From an uncultured Caldimonas sp. (GTDB taxonomy: Bacteria; Pseudomonadota; Gammaproteobacteria; Burkholderiales; Burkholderiaceae), in NCBI RefSeq assembly GCF_946480305.1, contig NZ_CAMLJQ010000008.1, positions 1-64,000 on the forward strand: DNA of 64,000 nucleotides, in the 5' to 3' direction. This document shows positions 34,175 to 42,729 of the stretch, piece after piece. Under the pieces are notes generated by a model. That model saw only the letters and a program-made list of their open reading frames with translations. It was not told the origin of the DNA and searched no databases. The stretch's first letter is position 1, and each line of letters opens with the position of its first letter. Position numbers and translations under genes: made by a program.

Positions 34175-35371
34175 CTATCGCGTGCCGAACATCATCTGCC
34201 GTGCCAGCAGCGACTTCGCAGGACCCAGCCGCTGCAACGCAGCCAGGCCCAAGCCGCGCGCCGTGCCCAGCCCGGGCAACTGCCACGTGAAGCTGCGTGC
34301 CAGGAAGTCGGTGGCGGCAATCGTGCCCCAGCGGTCCGGTGCGCGCCTGAACTCCAGCTTGCGCAAGGCCGCATCGACGTCGCCTTCGCGCCCGAGCAGC
34401 CGCACCAGCTCGAAGGCGTCGCGCAGGCCCAGGTTCAACCCCTGGCCGGCAACGGGGTGCAGCGTCTGCGCGGCGTTGCCGATGCGCACCGTGCGGCCTT
34501 GCACCAACGAACGCTCGGCGTTGAGGCCCAGCGCGAACTGCTTGAGCGGTGAGATGCCCGTGATGGCGCCCACACGGGGGTGAAAGACGTGGTTGAGCAC
34601 GGCGATGCGTTGGGCGTCGTTCAGCGCTTGTACCGGATCGTCGTCGCTCGGCACGCACCACACGAGCGCGGCCCGCCCGCCCGAAGGCCCGCCCGGCAGC
34701 GGCAGCAGCGCCGCCGGCCCGTGCGAGGTGAAGCGCTCGAACGCCATGCCGCGCGGCAGGCTGGGCACGTCCACCTGCCCCACCCAGGCGGTCTGGCGGT
34801 AGTCGTGCGTGAGCGACTTGCGCGCCTGGTCGGCAAACACCCCACCCTCGGCCACCACGACCAGGTCGAAGCGCTCGGCGATGCCGGCGTCGACCTCGCA
34901 CCCGGCGTCCACCGGTTTGAGGGCACCCACTTTCGTGCCGAAACGCGTGGACAGTCGCTGCGGCTCACGTTCCACCGCGTCGAACCATGCCTGCTGCATC
35001 GGCGCGACGAGGCTGCCATAGCTCAGCACCGCACCCAGCATCGGCACGCCTTCCTGGCTGGCGTCGATCGTCACATCGGGCTCGCCCCAGCGCTCCATCA
35101 AGGGCGTGGGCTGCTGCTGCGAGACGTGGACCGCACGGATCGGTTCGGCGCTCGCAGCCGGCCAGGTGTCCAGTCGCTGTAGTAACTGCACGCTTCCAAG
35201 AGAAAGCGCGATGGTCCGCGGATCGCGGCCGATGTCGAGATCGGGCCGCCGCGCATCGAATACGGTGACGCGGGCGTGCGGCAGCTCGCGGGCAGCGATC
35301 AGCGCGAGCGCCAGGCCGGCCGGTCCGGCACCGACGACGCCCAGGTGCAGTGAGGTGAGGTTGGAGGGCAT
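34175..35371 (-). CDS. UbiH/UbiF/Coq6-family FAD monooxygenase
   Basis: A 398-residue flavoprotein hydroxylase. The FAD motif GVVGAGPAGLALALIAA is at the N-terminus, DIGRDPRTIALS follows, and GNAAQTLHPVAGQGLNLGLRDAFEL is the family's second FAD signature. It belongs to the group that hydroxylates the ubiquinone ring, an aerobic step; which position (C4, C5 or C6) cannot be told here. In many betaproteobacteria it sits next to pepP; here pepP lies 4.7 kb away. Confidence 0.88.
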   Translation of the reverse strand: MPSNLTSLHLGVVGAGPAGLALALIAARELPHARVTVFDARRPDLDIGRDPRTIALSLGSVQLLQRLDTWPAASAEPIRAVHVSQQQPTPLMERWGEPDVTIDASQEGVPMLGAVLSYGSLVAPMQQAWFDAVEREPQRLSTRFGTKVGALKPVDAGCEVDAGIAERFDLVVVAEGGVFADQARKSLTHDYRQTAWVGQVDVPSLPRGMAFERFTSHGPAALLPLPGGPSGGRAALVWCVPSDDDPVQALNDAQRIAVLNHVFHPRVGAITGISPLKQFALGLNAERSLVQGRTVRIGNAAQTLHPVAGQGLNLGLRDAFELVRLLGREGDVDAALRKLEFRRAPDRWGTIAATDFLARSFTWQLPGLGTARGLGLAALQRLGPAKSLLARQMMFGTR

Positions 35372-35472
35372 GAGCGCCTGACAGGTAGAGGTGATGGGAA
35401 GGATATCGCGCCCCGCCCGAAAAGCACGTGACTGGGCGCGCTGCGCGCAGCCCGCACAAACGCGGGGGCGTT

Positions 35473-35489
35473 CCCCCCCATCCCGGGGG
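35473..35489 (+). other. Strong GC hairpin upstream of the PEP-CTERM gene
   Basis: Six C (35473-35478) and six G (35484-35489) form a perfect stem with a 5-base loop, extended by GCG/CGC across a two-base bulge. No T run follows, so it is a weak candidate for a terminator of anything read through from the left. It could belong to the leader of the PEP-CTERM gene or be a transcription roadblock. Confidence 0.35.
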
Positions 35490-35569
35490 GCGCTTTGGTC
35501 GGACAAGGCATTTACTATCCGTTGCACATTTGTATCTGCCCTCGTTCGTTCTTGAAAGGGAGAGGCTTC

Positions 35570-36073
35570 ATGAAACTGAAATCGCTTGCCGCGTCCGTGG
35601 CGCTCGCCGCTGCCGGCCTCGGCGTGGTGCCCGCCGCTCATGCGGCCACCGACCTGGGCCTGATCGGTACGGCCTGGACCTGGTTCGGCAACTCGTTCGG
35701 CCGCTCGCTCAGCAACTTCAGCGACTACTACACCTTCGAGGTCGACGGCTCCTCGGGCGTTGTCGGCGGCACGCTCGAGCTCGACCTCGGCAGCCTCTAC
35801 AACGTCAACGTCAAGTCGGTGTCGCTCAGCGGTGGCAGCCTGTCGGGCTCGTTGACCGACTACGACCCGAGCAACGGCTTCACCTTCAGCAATCTGCTGG
35901 CTGGCACCTACACGATGCAAGTGGCTGGCAGCGTGCCTGGCGCCTTCGGCGGTGCCTACGTCGGCGCCTTGCATGCGATCGCTTCGCCGGCGCCGGAGCC
36001 CGAGGTGTTTGCGATGGCGGCGCTCGGCCTGCTCGGCGTCGGCTTCGCCGCGCGGCGTCGCAAGTCGCGCTGA
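35570..36073 (+). CDS. PEP-CTERM sorting domain protein
   Basis: A 167-residue secreted protein. Signal peptide AASVALAAAGLGVVPAAHAA, a low-complexity beta-rich middle with many Gly and Ser (VKSVSLSGGSLSGSLTDYDP), and a C-terminal PEP-CTERM tail: PAPEPEVFAMAALGLLGVGFAARRRKSR, that is PEP, one membrane helix and a basic end. Exosortase would cut at the PEP motif during export. An excellent ribosome site (AAAGGGAGAGG) precedes the ATG. The exosortase itself is encoded 1 kb downstream. Confidence 0.92.
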   Translation: MKLKSLAASVALAAAGLGVVPAAHAATDLGLIGTAWTWFGNSFGRSLSNFSDYYTFEVDGSSGVVGGTLELDLGSLYNVNVKSVSLSGGSLSGSLTDYDPSNGFTFSNLLAGTYTMQVAGSVPGAFGGAYVGALHAIASPAPEPEVFAMAALGLLGVGFAARRRKSR

Positions 36074-36098
36074 AGGCCAGGGCTCCACGCCCAGACCG

Positions 36099-36134
36099 CG
36101 GCCGTGGCCGGGCACCGCCCGCCCCGGCCGTTTT
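36099..36134 (+). terminator. Imperfect intrinsic terminator after the PEP-CTERM gene
   Basis: Outer arms CGGCCG (36099-36104 and 36125-36130) and an inner CGGGC/GCCCG pair make an interrupted GC-rich stem, followed by four T (36131-36134). It lies 26 bases after the stop and would let the abundant PEP-CTERM message end before the epsD-xrtB genes. Confidence 0.55.
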
Positions 36135-36156
36135 CATTTCTGCAACGCTTCATCCC

Positions 36157-37026
36157 ATGCACGCTCACGTACGCGTCCTGCGCCGTATCACCGCGGCAAC
36201 TGCTGCGGTCGCACTCGCTTTGCTCGCCGCTTGCGGTGGCGGCAGCAGCAAGTCCACTGCTCCCAGCCAGGTGGCCGTCAAGGTCAACGACGGCGAAGTC
36301 TCCGTACATCAGGTTCAACTGGTGCTGAAGCGCAACCCGCGACTCGTGGCCGAACACCGGGAAGCCGCCGGCCGCAAGGCGCTCGACAGCCTCGTCGAGC
36401 AGGAGTTGGCGGCCCAGGCGGCGCGTGCGGAGGGGCTCGAGACGGACCCAGGCGTGATCCAGGCCATCGAAGCTGCGAAGCGGGAAGCGCTGGCACGCGC
36501 CTACCAGGACCGTCTGGCCGAGCGAGCCACCGCAGCGAGCGCCGACGAGGTCGATCGCTACTACGACGCACATCCCGCGCTGTTCGAGAAGCGCCAGATC
36601 TACAGCGTGCAGGAGTTCACCGTGGAGGTGGGAGCCGATCGACAGGCCGAGGTCAAGGCAGCGCTCGAAGCTGCCCGCAGCCCGGCAGAGCAGCAGGAAC
36701 TGCTGCGCTCGCGCAGCCTGCGGTTCACCACGCGTGCCCTCGTGCTGCCGGCGGAGGGCGTGCCCCTGGCGATGCTCGACCGCATGGTGGCGCTGGCACC
36801 GGGGCAATCGCTCGTCGAAAGCCACCCGACCGGGCTGCAGGTCCTGCACCTCGTGGCCGCGCAACCGGCCCCGCTCGACCGGGCCCAGGCCAAGAACGCC
36901 ATCGAGACCTTTCTGCTCAACGAAAAGCGCCGGAAGCAGGTCGAGCAGGGCATGAAGGCGCTGCGCGACAGCGCGCGCATCGAGTTCGTCGGCAGCTTTG
37001 CCGAAGCGGCGTCGGCGCCACGGTGA
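36157..37026 (+). CDS. epsD: EpsD-family peptidyl-prolyl isomerase lipoprotein
   Basis: A 289-residue protein with a lipoprotein signal (ALALLAACGGG; lipobox LAAC) followed by a SurA-like N-terminal helical region (VAVKVNDGEVSVHQVQLVLKRNP) and a PpiC-like part. This matches the EpsD family that accompanies exosortase loci and assists folding of exported or capsule-related proteins. It begins 84 bases after the PEP-CTERM gene and ends 10 bases before xrtB. Confidence 0.82.
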   Translation: MHAHVRVLRRITAATAAVALALLAACGGGSSKSTAPSQVAVKVNDGEVSVHQVQLVLKRNPRLVAEHREAAGRKALDSLVEQELAAQAARAEGLETDPGVIQAIEAAKREALARAYQDRLAERATAASADEVDRYYDAHPALFEKRQIYSVQEFTVEVGADRQAEVKAALEAARSPAEQQELLRSRSLRFTTRALVLPAEGVPLAMLDRMVALAPGQSLVESHPTGLQVLHLVAAQPAPLDRAQAKNAIETFLLNEKRRKQVEQGMKALRDSARIEFVGSFAEAASAPR

Positions 37027-37036
37027 ACTGCGTGAC

Positions 37037-37942
37037 ATGGCTCGCGCTGCCGACTCCACGTTGACCCGCGAGGCAGGTACGCAACTCGCCCCGGTGGGGC
37101 TGCTTGGCGGCAGCGATCCTTGGGCCTGGGGTCTGGTGGCCTGCGGTCTCGTCGCGCTGTTCGCTCCGACCTACTGGGACCTGGCCTACGGCCGGTACGC
37201 CGGCTACAGCCAGGGCTACGAGTTCCTGGCGCTGGTCGTGAGCGGCTGGTTGCTGTTTCGGCGGCGCGATGACGTGGCGGCCCTGCCCACGGTGGGTTCG
37301 CGCGGTGCGGCGGCGGTGTTCGGCGTGGCACTCCTCGTGTATGCACTGGCGCGCAGCCAGCAGCTCTTGCGCATCGAGCTGGTCGCGCTGGTGTTCGCCT
37401 TCGCGAGCCTCATCGTCTGCGTGAAGGGCTGGCCCGGGCTGCGCCGGTTGTGGTTCCCGGTGTTCTTCCTGCTCTTCACGATTCCACTGCCGTATTCGCT
37501 CGTGCTGCAGCTCACCGGGCCGATGAAGTCGGCCGTCTCCGTGATCGCCACCTGGCTGCTGCAGGCCGCCGGCTACCCGGTGGGGCGCTCCGGTGTCGTC
37601 ATCACCGCGGGGCAGTATCAGTTGCTGGTGGCCGAAGCCTGCGCGGGTCTGCAGACGATGTTCACGCTCGAGGCCATGGGCCTGCTCTATGCCAACCTGA
37701 TGGGCTACGGCGCGTGGCTGCGCAACGTGCTGCTGACCGTGGCCGTGGTGCCGGTCGCCTTCTTCGCGAACGTCGTCCGCGTGCTGCTGATCGTGCTGAT
37801 CACCTACCACTTCGGTGACGAGGCAGGGCAGGGCTTCATCCACGGTTTTGCGGGACTCGCGCTGTTCGCGGTGGCGCTTGTGGCCATCATCGGCGTGGAC
37901 CGGCTGCTCGGCCGTGTGTTGCCGGATCGGAGCGCCTCATGA
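37037..37942 (+). CDS. xrtB: Exosortase B
   Basis: A 301-residue polytopic membrane protease/transpeptidase. The exosortase catalytic trio is present: Cys202 in AEACAGLQTM, Arg248 in FANVVRVLLIV and His269 in FIHGFAG. The YSQGYEFLALVVSGWLLFRRR region and the length are those of the XrtB branch, which processes PEP-CTERM proteins in betaproteobacteria. The stop overlaps epsI by ATGA. Confidence 0.93.
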   Translation: MARAADSTLTREAGTQLAPVGLLGGSDPWAWGLVACGLVALFAPTYWDLAYGRYAGYSQGYEFLALVVSGWLLFRRRDDVAALPTVGSRGAAAVFGVALLVYALARSQQLLRIELVALVFAFASLIVCVKGWPGLRRLWFPVFFLLFTIPLPYSLVLQLTGPMKSAVSVIATWLLQAAGYPVGRSGVVITAGQYQLLVAEACAGLQTMFTLEAMGLLYANLMGYGAWLRNVLLTVAVVPVAFFANVVRVLLIVLITYHFGDEAGQGFIHGFAGLALFAVALVAIIGVDRLLGRVLPDRSAS

Positions 37943-38619
37943 GTGCACGCTCCCGGCGCCTGGCCCTGGTGCTCGCCGCTGCGATGGTCGGTGCTTCGCT
38001 GCTGGCAGCGGCGGCACGGCCCACCGCGCAGATCGACCCCGCGCGGGCCACGCAGCGCATCGAAGACCTGTTCCCGCGCAGCCTGGGCGAGTGGCGCGTC
38101 GACGAACTCCACCAGGCGCTCGTGCGGCCGGGGGACGGCGCCGACAAGGCCTATGGCGTGTACGACCAGGTGCTCGAACGCACCTACGTCAATCCGGCGG
38201 GGCAGCGCGTGATGCTGTCGGTGGCTTACGGCAGCGAACAGTCCGTCGGGCTGGAGGTGCATCGACCCGAGGGCTGCTACCCGGCCAACGGGTTCCGCAT
38301 CGACGCGAAGCAGGTGGCCACGCTGGACCTGTCCGGCCGGGGCGTCCCGGTCACCCGGCTGCATGCACACAAGCCGGGCCGCTCGGAGCCGCTGACCTAC
38401 TGGGTGGTGCTGGGTGACCAGGTCGTGTCCGACAAATGGGACTTCAGGTGGCGGCAGCTGAGCACCGGCCTGCGCGGGCGGCTGCTCGACGGCATGCTGG
38501 TGCGGCTGTCGACCATCGACTCCGACGTGTCGCGCGCCTATGCCGTGCAGGCCGACTTTGCGCGCGAACTGGCGGCGGCACTGCCCGCCGAGACGCGCGC
38601 CCGCGTCGTCGGCCTGTAG
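37939..38619 (+). CDS. epsI: EpsI-family exosortase-associated protein
   Basis: A 226-residue EpsI protein with an N-terminal membrane anchor (RLALVLAAAMVGASLLAAAARP) and conserved FPRSLGEWRVDE, HRPEGCYPANGFRI and DYWVVLGD-like segments. EpsI is found with, and in some species fused to, exosortase; its precise role is not settled. No glycosyltransferase or capsule gene follows, so this locus is only the sorting part of the system. Confidence 0.9.
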   Translation: MSARSRRLALVLAAAMVGASLLAAAARPTAQIDPARATQRIEDLFPRSLGEWRVDELHQALVRPGDGADKAYGVYDQVLERTYVNPAGQRVMLSVAYGSEQSVGLEVHRPEGCYPANGFRIDAKQVATLDLSGRGVPVTRLHAHKPGRSEPLTYWVVLGDQVVSDKWDFRWRQLSTGLRGRLLDGMLVRLSTIDSDVSRAYAVQADFARELAAALPAETRARVVGL

Positions 38620-38620
38620 C

Positions 38621-40081
38621 TCAAAGCCTCTTGCGGCGATCCTGTCCGTTCGAGAGGTAGTAGGCGCGCTTGGCCTCGTACATGCGCGCGTCGGCCAGCG
38701 CGACGGTGCTTTCCAGCCGGTCGCCGCTTTCGCAGGTCGCCATGCCCATCGAAAAGCTCAGCAGCGCTCCGGGGTAGAACTGATTGTTCAGCTCGACCAG
38801 CTTCAGCACGTTGTCGATCACGTGCTGGCCGCCGCGTTCGTCCAGTCCGGGCAGCAGCAGCGCAAACTCGTCGCCGCCGATGCGGGCGGCGCAAGCCGGG
38901 CGGTCGGCGGCCTTCGCTAGCACCTCGCCGGCGCGGCGCAGCAGTGCATCGCCTGCAGCGTGGCCGAGCTGGTCGTTGACCGGTTTCAAGCCGTTGAGGT
39001 CGAGGATGACCACCGTCACCGGGAACGGCCCCTTGCGTGCCAGGCGGTTGAGCTCGTCGCTGTAGTAGGAGCGGTTGCGCAGCTTGGTCAGCACGTCGTG
39101 CTTGCCGAGGAACTCCAGGTACGCCTCGGCCTTCTTGCGCGCGGTGATGTCGGTCAGCGACACCAGCACCAGCGCCCAGTCGGCCTCGTGCCCCGGCAAC
39201 ACCGAGAACTGCATGTAGACGTTGACCGGTTCGCCCGTCAGCGCGTAGTTCACCGTCTCGCGCTGCTGGAACAGCTTGCCGTTCCACAGCTCGATGAGCT
39301 GCTCGGCGAAGTGCGCCTGCATGTCGTCGCGGAACACGTCGCCGAGCTGCTTCAGCAGTTGCTCCCGGTCGGGCGCCTGGAACATCGCGAGCGTCTGGCG
39401 GTTCACGTCGACGACGCGGATCTCCTGCATGCAGCGCTCGACGAACTCGGGGTGCACGTCGATGAAGGTGCGGAAATCGGTGATGCCGCGCGCCCGCACG
39501 TCGTCGAGCAGACGCTTCACGCTGCTGAAATCCTCGACCCACAGCGACACCGGCGAATGCTCGAACAGTCCGCGCGCGTACTGCTCGCTGTGCAGCAGCT
39601 CGCGCTGCGCCTGCATGCGGGGGGTCAGGTCTTCGATGGACAGCAGCACGCGGCTCCAGTCGTGCTCGTGGCCGGGCAGGATGGTGGCGTTGAGCAGGAT
39701 GTCGAGCCGCTGGCCCGACAGCGTGTAGTTGACCGTCTGGCTGCGAAAGCGGGTCTCGCCGTCCCACAGCGCGGCCAGCTCCTCCACGTGCTGCTCGAAC
39801 ATGTCGTCGCGGAACACCGCATCGAGCTGCGAGACGAGGTGCTCGAGATCGTCCGCGCCGAACAGCTCCAGCGTGCGCCGGTTGACCTTGAGGATGCGCA
39901 GGCAGCGCGAGCATTCGGCGACCTTGTCGCGATGCACGCGCAGATGCTCGCGCAGGTCGCTCACGCCCTCGGCGCGCCAGCGCTCGAACAGGCGCTTCAG
40001 CTCGCTGTAGTCCTCGAGCCAGAGCGACACCGGCGCGAGTTCGAACATGTCTGCGTATTCGTCCTGGAAAGCGGCATCCAT
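38621..40081 (-). CDS. Diguanylate cyclase with duplicated PAS-like domains
   Basis: A 486-residue cytoplasmic protein. Residues 10-158 and 170-318 are clear internal repeats (each begins FE-x-(A/S)PVSLW(L/V)ED and ends LPGHE-x-DW...(S/V)L-x-D(L/I)T), each with a PAS-like fold. The C-terminal GGDEF domain has an intact active site (Gly402-Phe406, RIGGDEFALLLPG), so cyclic-di-GMP synthesis is expected. No RxxD inhibitory site is visible before it. The duplicated sensor without a membrane anchor suggests an intracellular ligand. It is convergent with epsI. Confidence 0.9.
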   Translation of the reverse strand: MDAAFQDEYADMFELAPVSLWLEDYSELKRLFERWRAEGVSDLREHLRVHRDKVAECSRCLRILKVNRRTLELFGADDLEHLVSQLDAVFRDDMFEQHVEELAALWDGETRFRSQTVNYTLSGQRLDILLNATILPGHEHDWSRVLLSIEDLTPRMQAQRELLHSEQYARGLFEHSPVSLWVEDFSSVKRLLDDVRARGITDFRTFIDVHPEFVERCMQEIRVVDVNRQTLAMFQAPDREQLLKQLGDVFRDDMQAHFAEQLIELWNGKLFQQRETVNYALTGEPVNVYMQFSVLPGHEADWALVLVSLTDITARKKAEAYLEFLGKHDVLTKLRNRSYYSDELNRLARKGPFPVTVVILDLNGLKPVNDQLGHAAGDALLRRAGEVLAKAADRPACAARIGGDEFALLLPGLDERGGQHVIDNVLKLVELNNQFYPGALLSFSMGMATCESGDRLESTVALADARMYEAKRAYYLSNGQDRRKRL

Positions 40082-40099
40082 GCGTGCTTCCTTGCTCGA

Positions 40100-41491
40100 T
40101 CAAGCCGCGCGCATCAGTGCCTCGATCTCTTCGGCATGCACCGGCACCCCGCGTGAGATCAGCTCGCACCCGCCGGGGGTGACGACCGCGTCGTCCTCGA
40201 TGCGGATGCCGATGTGCCAATAGCGCTCGGGCACGCCTTCGGCCGGACGCACGTACAGGCCCGGCTCGATCGTCACCACCATGCCCGGTTGCAGCACGCG
40301 CGACGGCTTCTTCACGATGCGCCCGCCCACGCCGTCGGGTTGGTCGACGGGGGCCTCATCGTCCTGCAGGTAGCTGCCCACGTCGTGCACGTCCATGCCC
40401 AGCCAGTGGCCGGTGCCGTGCATGTAGAACTGCCGGTAGCTCGCGTGCTCGACCACGTCGTCGAGGCTGCCGTGCTTGTCGCGGCTCAGCAAACCGGTGT
40501 CCAGCATGCCCTGTGCGAGTACGCGCACGGCGGCATGGTGGGCGTCCTTCTGCCGCGCGCCGGGGCGGGTGGCGGCGATCGCTGCTTCCTGCGCGGCCAG
40601 CACGATGTCGTACAGCTCGCGCTGCGGCGCGGTGTAGCGGCCGTCGAGCGGGAAGGTGCGCGTGATGTCGCTGGCGTAGCCGTCGAGTTCGCAGCCGGCG
40701 TCGATCAGGCAGAGCTGGCCCGGTCGCAATTCGGCATTGCCGGCCGGGTAGTGCAGGATGCAGGCGTTGGCACCGGCGGCGACGATGCTGGGGTAAGCCG
40801 GCGACTGCGCGCCATGCCGGCGGAATTCATGCAGCAACTCGGCCTCGAGGTGGTATTCGTACCAGGGGCCGTCGAAGGCGCCGCGCAGCCAGCGCGCGCT
40901 CTGCTGCATCGCGCGCAGGTGGCCGGAGGCGGAGATGGCCGCGGCGCGCCGCATCGTCTTCAATTCGCCGGCGTCCTTCACGACGCGCATCTCGTCGAGC
41001 ACGTGACACAGGTCGAGCAGCGCGCGTGGCGGCTCCTGCCCCATGCGCTCGCGCGAGCGCACCGTCGACAGCCAGCGCTCGACGCGCGCGTCCAGCCCTT
41101 CGTGCACCGCGAACGGGAACCATACGGCGCCCTGATTGGCCAGCAACTTGGGCATCTGCTCGTCGAGCGATTCCACCGCGAAGGCCTGCTGAACCCCGAG
41201 CGCCGCGGGCGCCCCATCGGGGCCGAGCCGCACGCCGTCCCACACTTCGCGCTCGGCGTCCCGGGCACGGCAGAACAGTGTGCTGTGGCCGCTTTCCTCG
41301 ATCACCAGCCAGCTGTCGGGTTCGCCGAAGCCGGTGAGGTAGTGGAAATAGCTGTCGTGCCGGTAGGGATGGTGCGAATCGCGGTTGCGCGTGCGCTCCG
41401 GGGCGGTGGGCAGCACGGCCACGCCGCCGCCGTGCTGACGCATCGTGGCGGCAACACGCTCGCGGCGGGCGGCATAAGTCGAGAGGTCCAT
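40100..41491 (-). CDS. pepP: Xaa-Pro aminopeptidase
   Basis: A 463-residue metallopeptidase of family M24. The N-terminal creatinase-like domain (RNRDSHHPYRHDSYFHYLTGF) is followed by the pita-bread domain with metal ligands visible in LIDAGCELDGYASDITRTFP, FYMHGTGHWLGMDVHDVG, MVVTIEPGLYV and IGIRIEDDAVV. It removes N-terminal residues preceding proline. The start at 41491 matches the family; a longer frame upstream lacks homology. It lies 18 bases after the cyclase gene's start, in the same direction. Confidence 0.95.
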   Translation of the reverse strand: MDLSTYAARRERVAATMRQHGGGVAVLPTAPERTRNRDSHHPYRHDSYFHYLTGFGEPDSWLVIEESGHSTLFCRARDAEREVWDGVRLGPDGAPAALGVQQAFAVESLDEQMPKLLANQGAVWFPFAVHEGLDARVERWLSTVRSRERMGQEPPRALLDLCHVLDEMRVVKDAGELKTMRRAAAISASGHLRAMQQSARWLRGAFDGPWYEYHLEAELLHEFRRHGAQSPAYPSIVAAGANACILHYPAGNAELRPGQLCLIDAGCELDGYASDITRTFPLDGRYTAPQRELYDIVLAAQEAAIAATRPGARQKDAHHAAVRVLAQGMLDTGLLSRDKHGSLDDVVEHASYRQFYMHGTGHWLGMDVHDVGSYLQDDEAPVDQPDGVGGRIVKKPSRVLQPGMVVTIEPGLYVRPAEGVPERYWHIGIRIEDDAVVTPGGCELISRGVPVHAEEIEALMRAA

Positions 41492-41589
41492 GGGGAATTG
41501 GGCAGCCAGTAGTCTGGCGAGTCTAGCCGGCCCCGGTGTCGCGCACATCACGCGAGATGGCGGGGGGCCCAACTTCTGGAGAACTGTTG

Positions 41590-42561
41590 ATGCAATACCG
41601 ACGACTGGGCCGCAGCGGCCTGCAAGTGAGCGAGCTGTCCTACGGCTCGTGGGTCACCTACGCCAACCAGATCGATACCGCAGCGGCGCGCGAGTGCATG
41701 GCCGCCGCCTACGATGCCGGCGTCAACTTCTTCGACAACGCCGAGGTCTATGCCGCCGGCCGCAGCGAGGTGGTGATGGGCGAGGCGCTCAAGGCACTCG
41801 GCTGGCCGCGCATGAGCTACATCGTCTCGACCAAGTTCTACTGGGGCCTGGCCGAAGGGCCGAACCAGAAGAACACGCTGAACCGAAAGTACCTGATGCA
41901 CGCCATCGACGGTTCGCTGCAGCGCCTGCAGCTCGACCACGTCGACCTCGTGTTCTGTCACCGCCCGGACCCGAACACGCCGATCGAGGAGACCGTGTGG
42001 GCGATGAGCGACATGATCCGGCAGGGCAAGGCGCTGTACTGGGGCACCAGCGAATGGAGCGCCGACGAGATCCGCGCCGCCTGGGAGGTCGCCGAACGCC
42101 ATCACCTGCACAAGCCGGTGATGGAGCAGCCGCAGTACCACCTGTTCCACCGCCGGCGGGTGGAAAAGGAATACGCCCGCCTGTACGAAGACCTGGGCCT
42201 CGGCCTCACCACCTGGAGCCCGTTGGCCTCCGGCCTGCTGACCGGGAAGTACCGCGGCGGCATCCCGGCCGACAGCCGCGGCGCGATGGAGAACATGGGC
42301 TTCCTGCGCGACCAGCTCACCGACCGTGCGAAGAACGAAGCGGTGGCTCAGCTCGACGCGCTTGCCCGCGAGATCGGCGGCTCGGTCGCGCAGCTCGCGA
42401 TTGCCTGGTGCGCCAGGAATCCGAACGTCAGCACGGTGATCACCGGGGCCTCGCGGCTCGGTCAGTTGCAGAACAACCTGAAGGCGGCCGAGTTGCTACC
42501 GCGGCTGACGCAGGACGTGTTGGCCCGCATCGACGAGATCACCACGCCGCTGGCGCTCTGA
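41590..42561 (+). CDS. Aldo/keto reductase, Kv-beta-like
   Basis: A 323-residue NADPH-dependent reductase with the TIM-barrel landmarks: catalytic Asp, Tyr and Lys in [14 protein letters not shown] and STKFYW, His in CHRPDPN, and the cofactor loop at [16 protein letters not shown] and TGASRLGQL. The match is to the potassium-channel beta-subunit-like branch common in bacteria. Substrate unknown. Its promoter region is shared with the divergent pepP. Confidence 0.9.
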   Translation: MQYRRLGRSGLQVSELSYGSWVTYANQIDTAAARECMAAAYDAGVNFFDNAEVYAAGRSEVVMGEALKALGWPRMSYIVSTKFYWGLAEGPNQKNTLNRKYLMHAIDGSLQRLQLDHVDLVFCHRPDPNTPIEETVWAMSDMIRQGKALYWGTSEWSADEIRAAWEVAERHHLHKPVMEQPQYHLFHRRRVEKEYARLYEDLGLGLTTWSPLASGLLTGKYRGGIPADSRGAMENMGFLRDQLTDRAKNEAVAQLDALAREIGGSVAQLAIAWCARNPNVSTVITGASRLGQLQNNLKAAELLPRLTQDVLARIDEITTPLAL

Positions 42562-42566
42562 CGCGA

Positions 42567-42672
42567 GCAGTCTTCCAGCTGCTGCAGGGGCTGATGCGGC
42601 CCGAGGCGGCCATCGCCGTGGTACTGGGCGCCAACGTCGGCACCACGACCAAGGGCCTGGGCGCCAGCGTGT
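42567..42672 (+). pseudogene. Remnant of a Na+/phosphate symporter gene
   Basis: Directly after the reductase stop, about 35 codons read AVFQLLQGLMRPEAAIAV followed by VLGANVGTTTKGLGAS. The stretch VLGANVGTT is the conserved repeat core of Na/Pi-cotransporter (NptA/PNaS) proteins. There is no start, no second repeat and no membrane continuation, and the frame runs into unrelated sequence. I read it as a decayed fragment left by a deletion. Confidence 0.6.
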
Positions 42673-42729
42673 GCTGCCGTCCTGGCGCTCAGATGCTCTC
42701 AGGCCCCGACCGCAGCCGCAGGGCACCGT

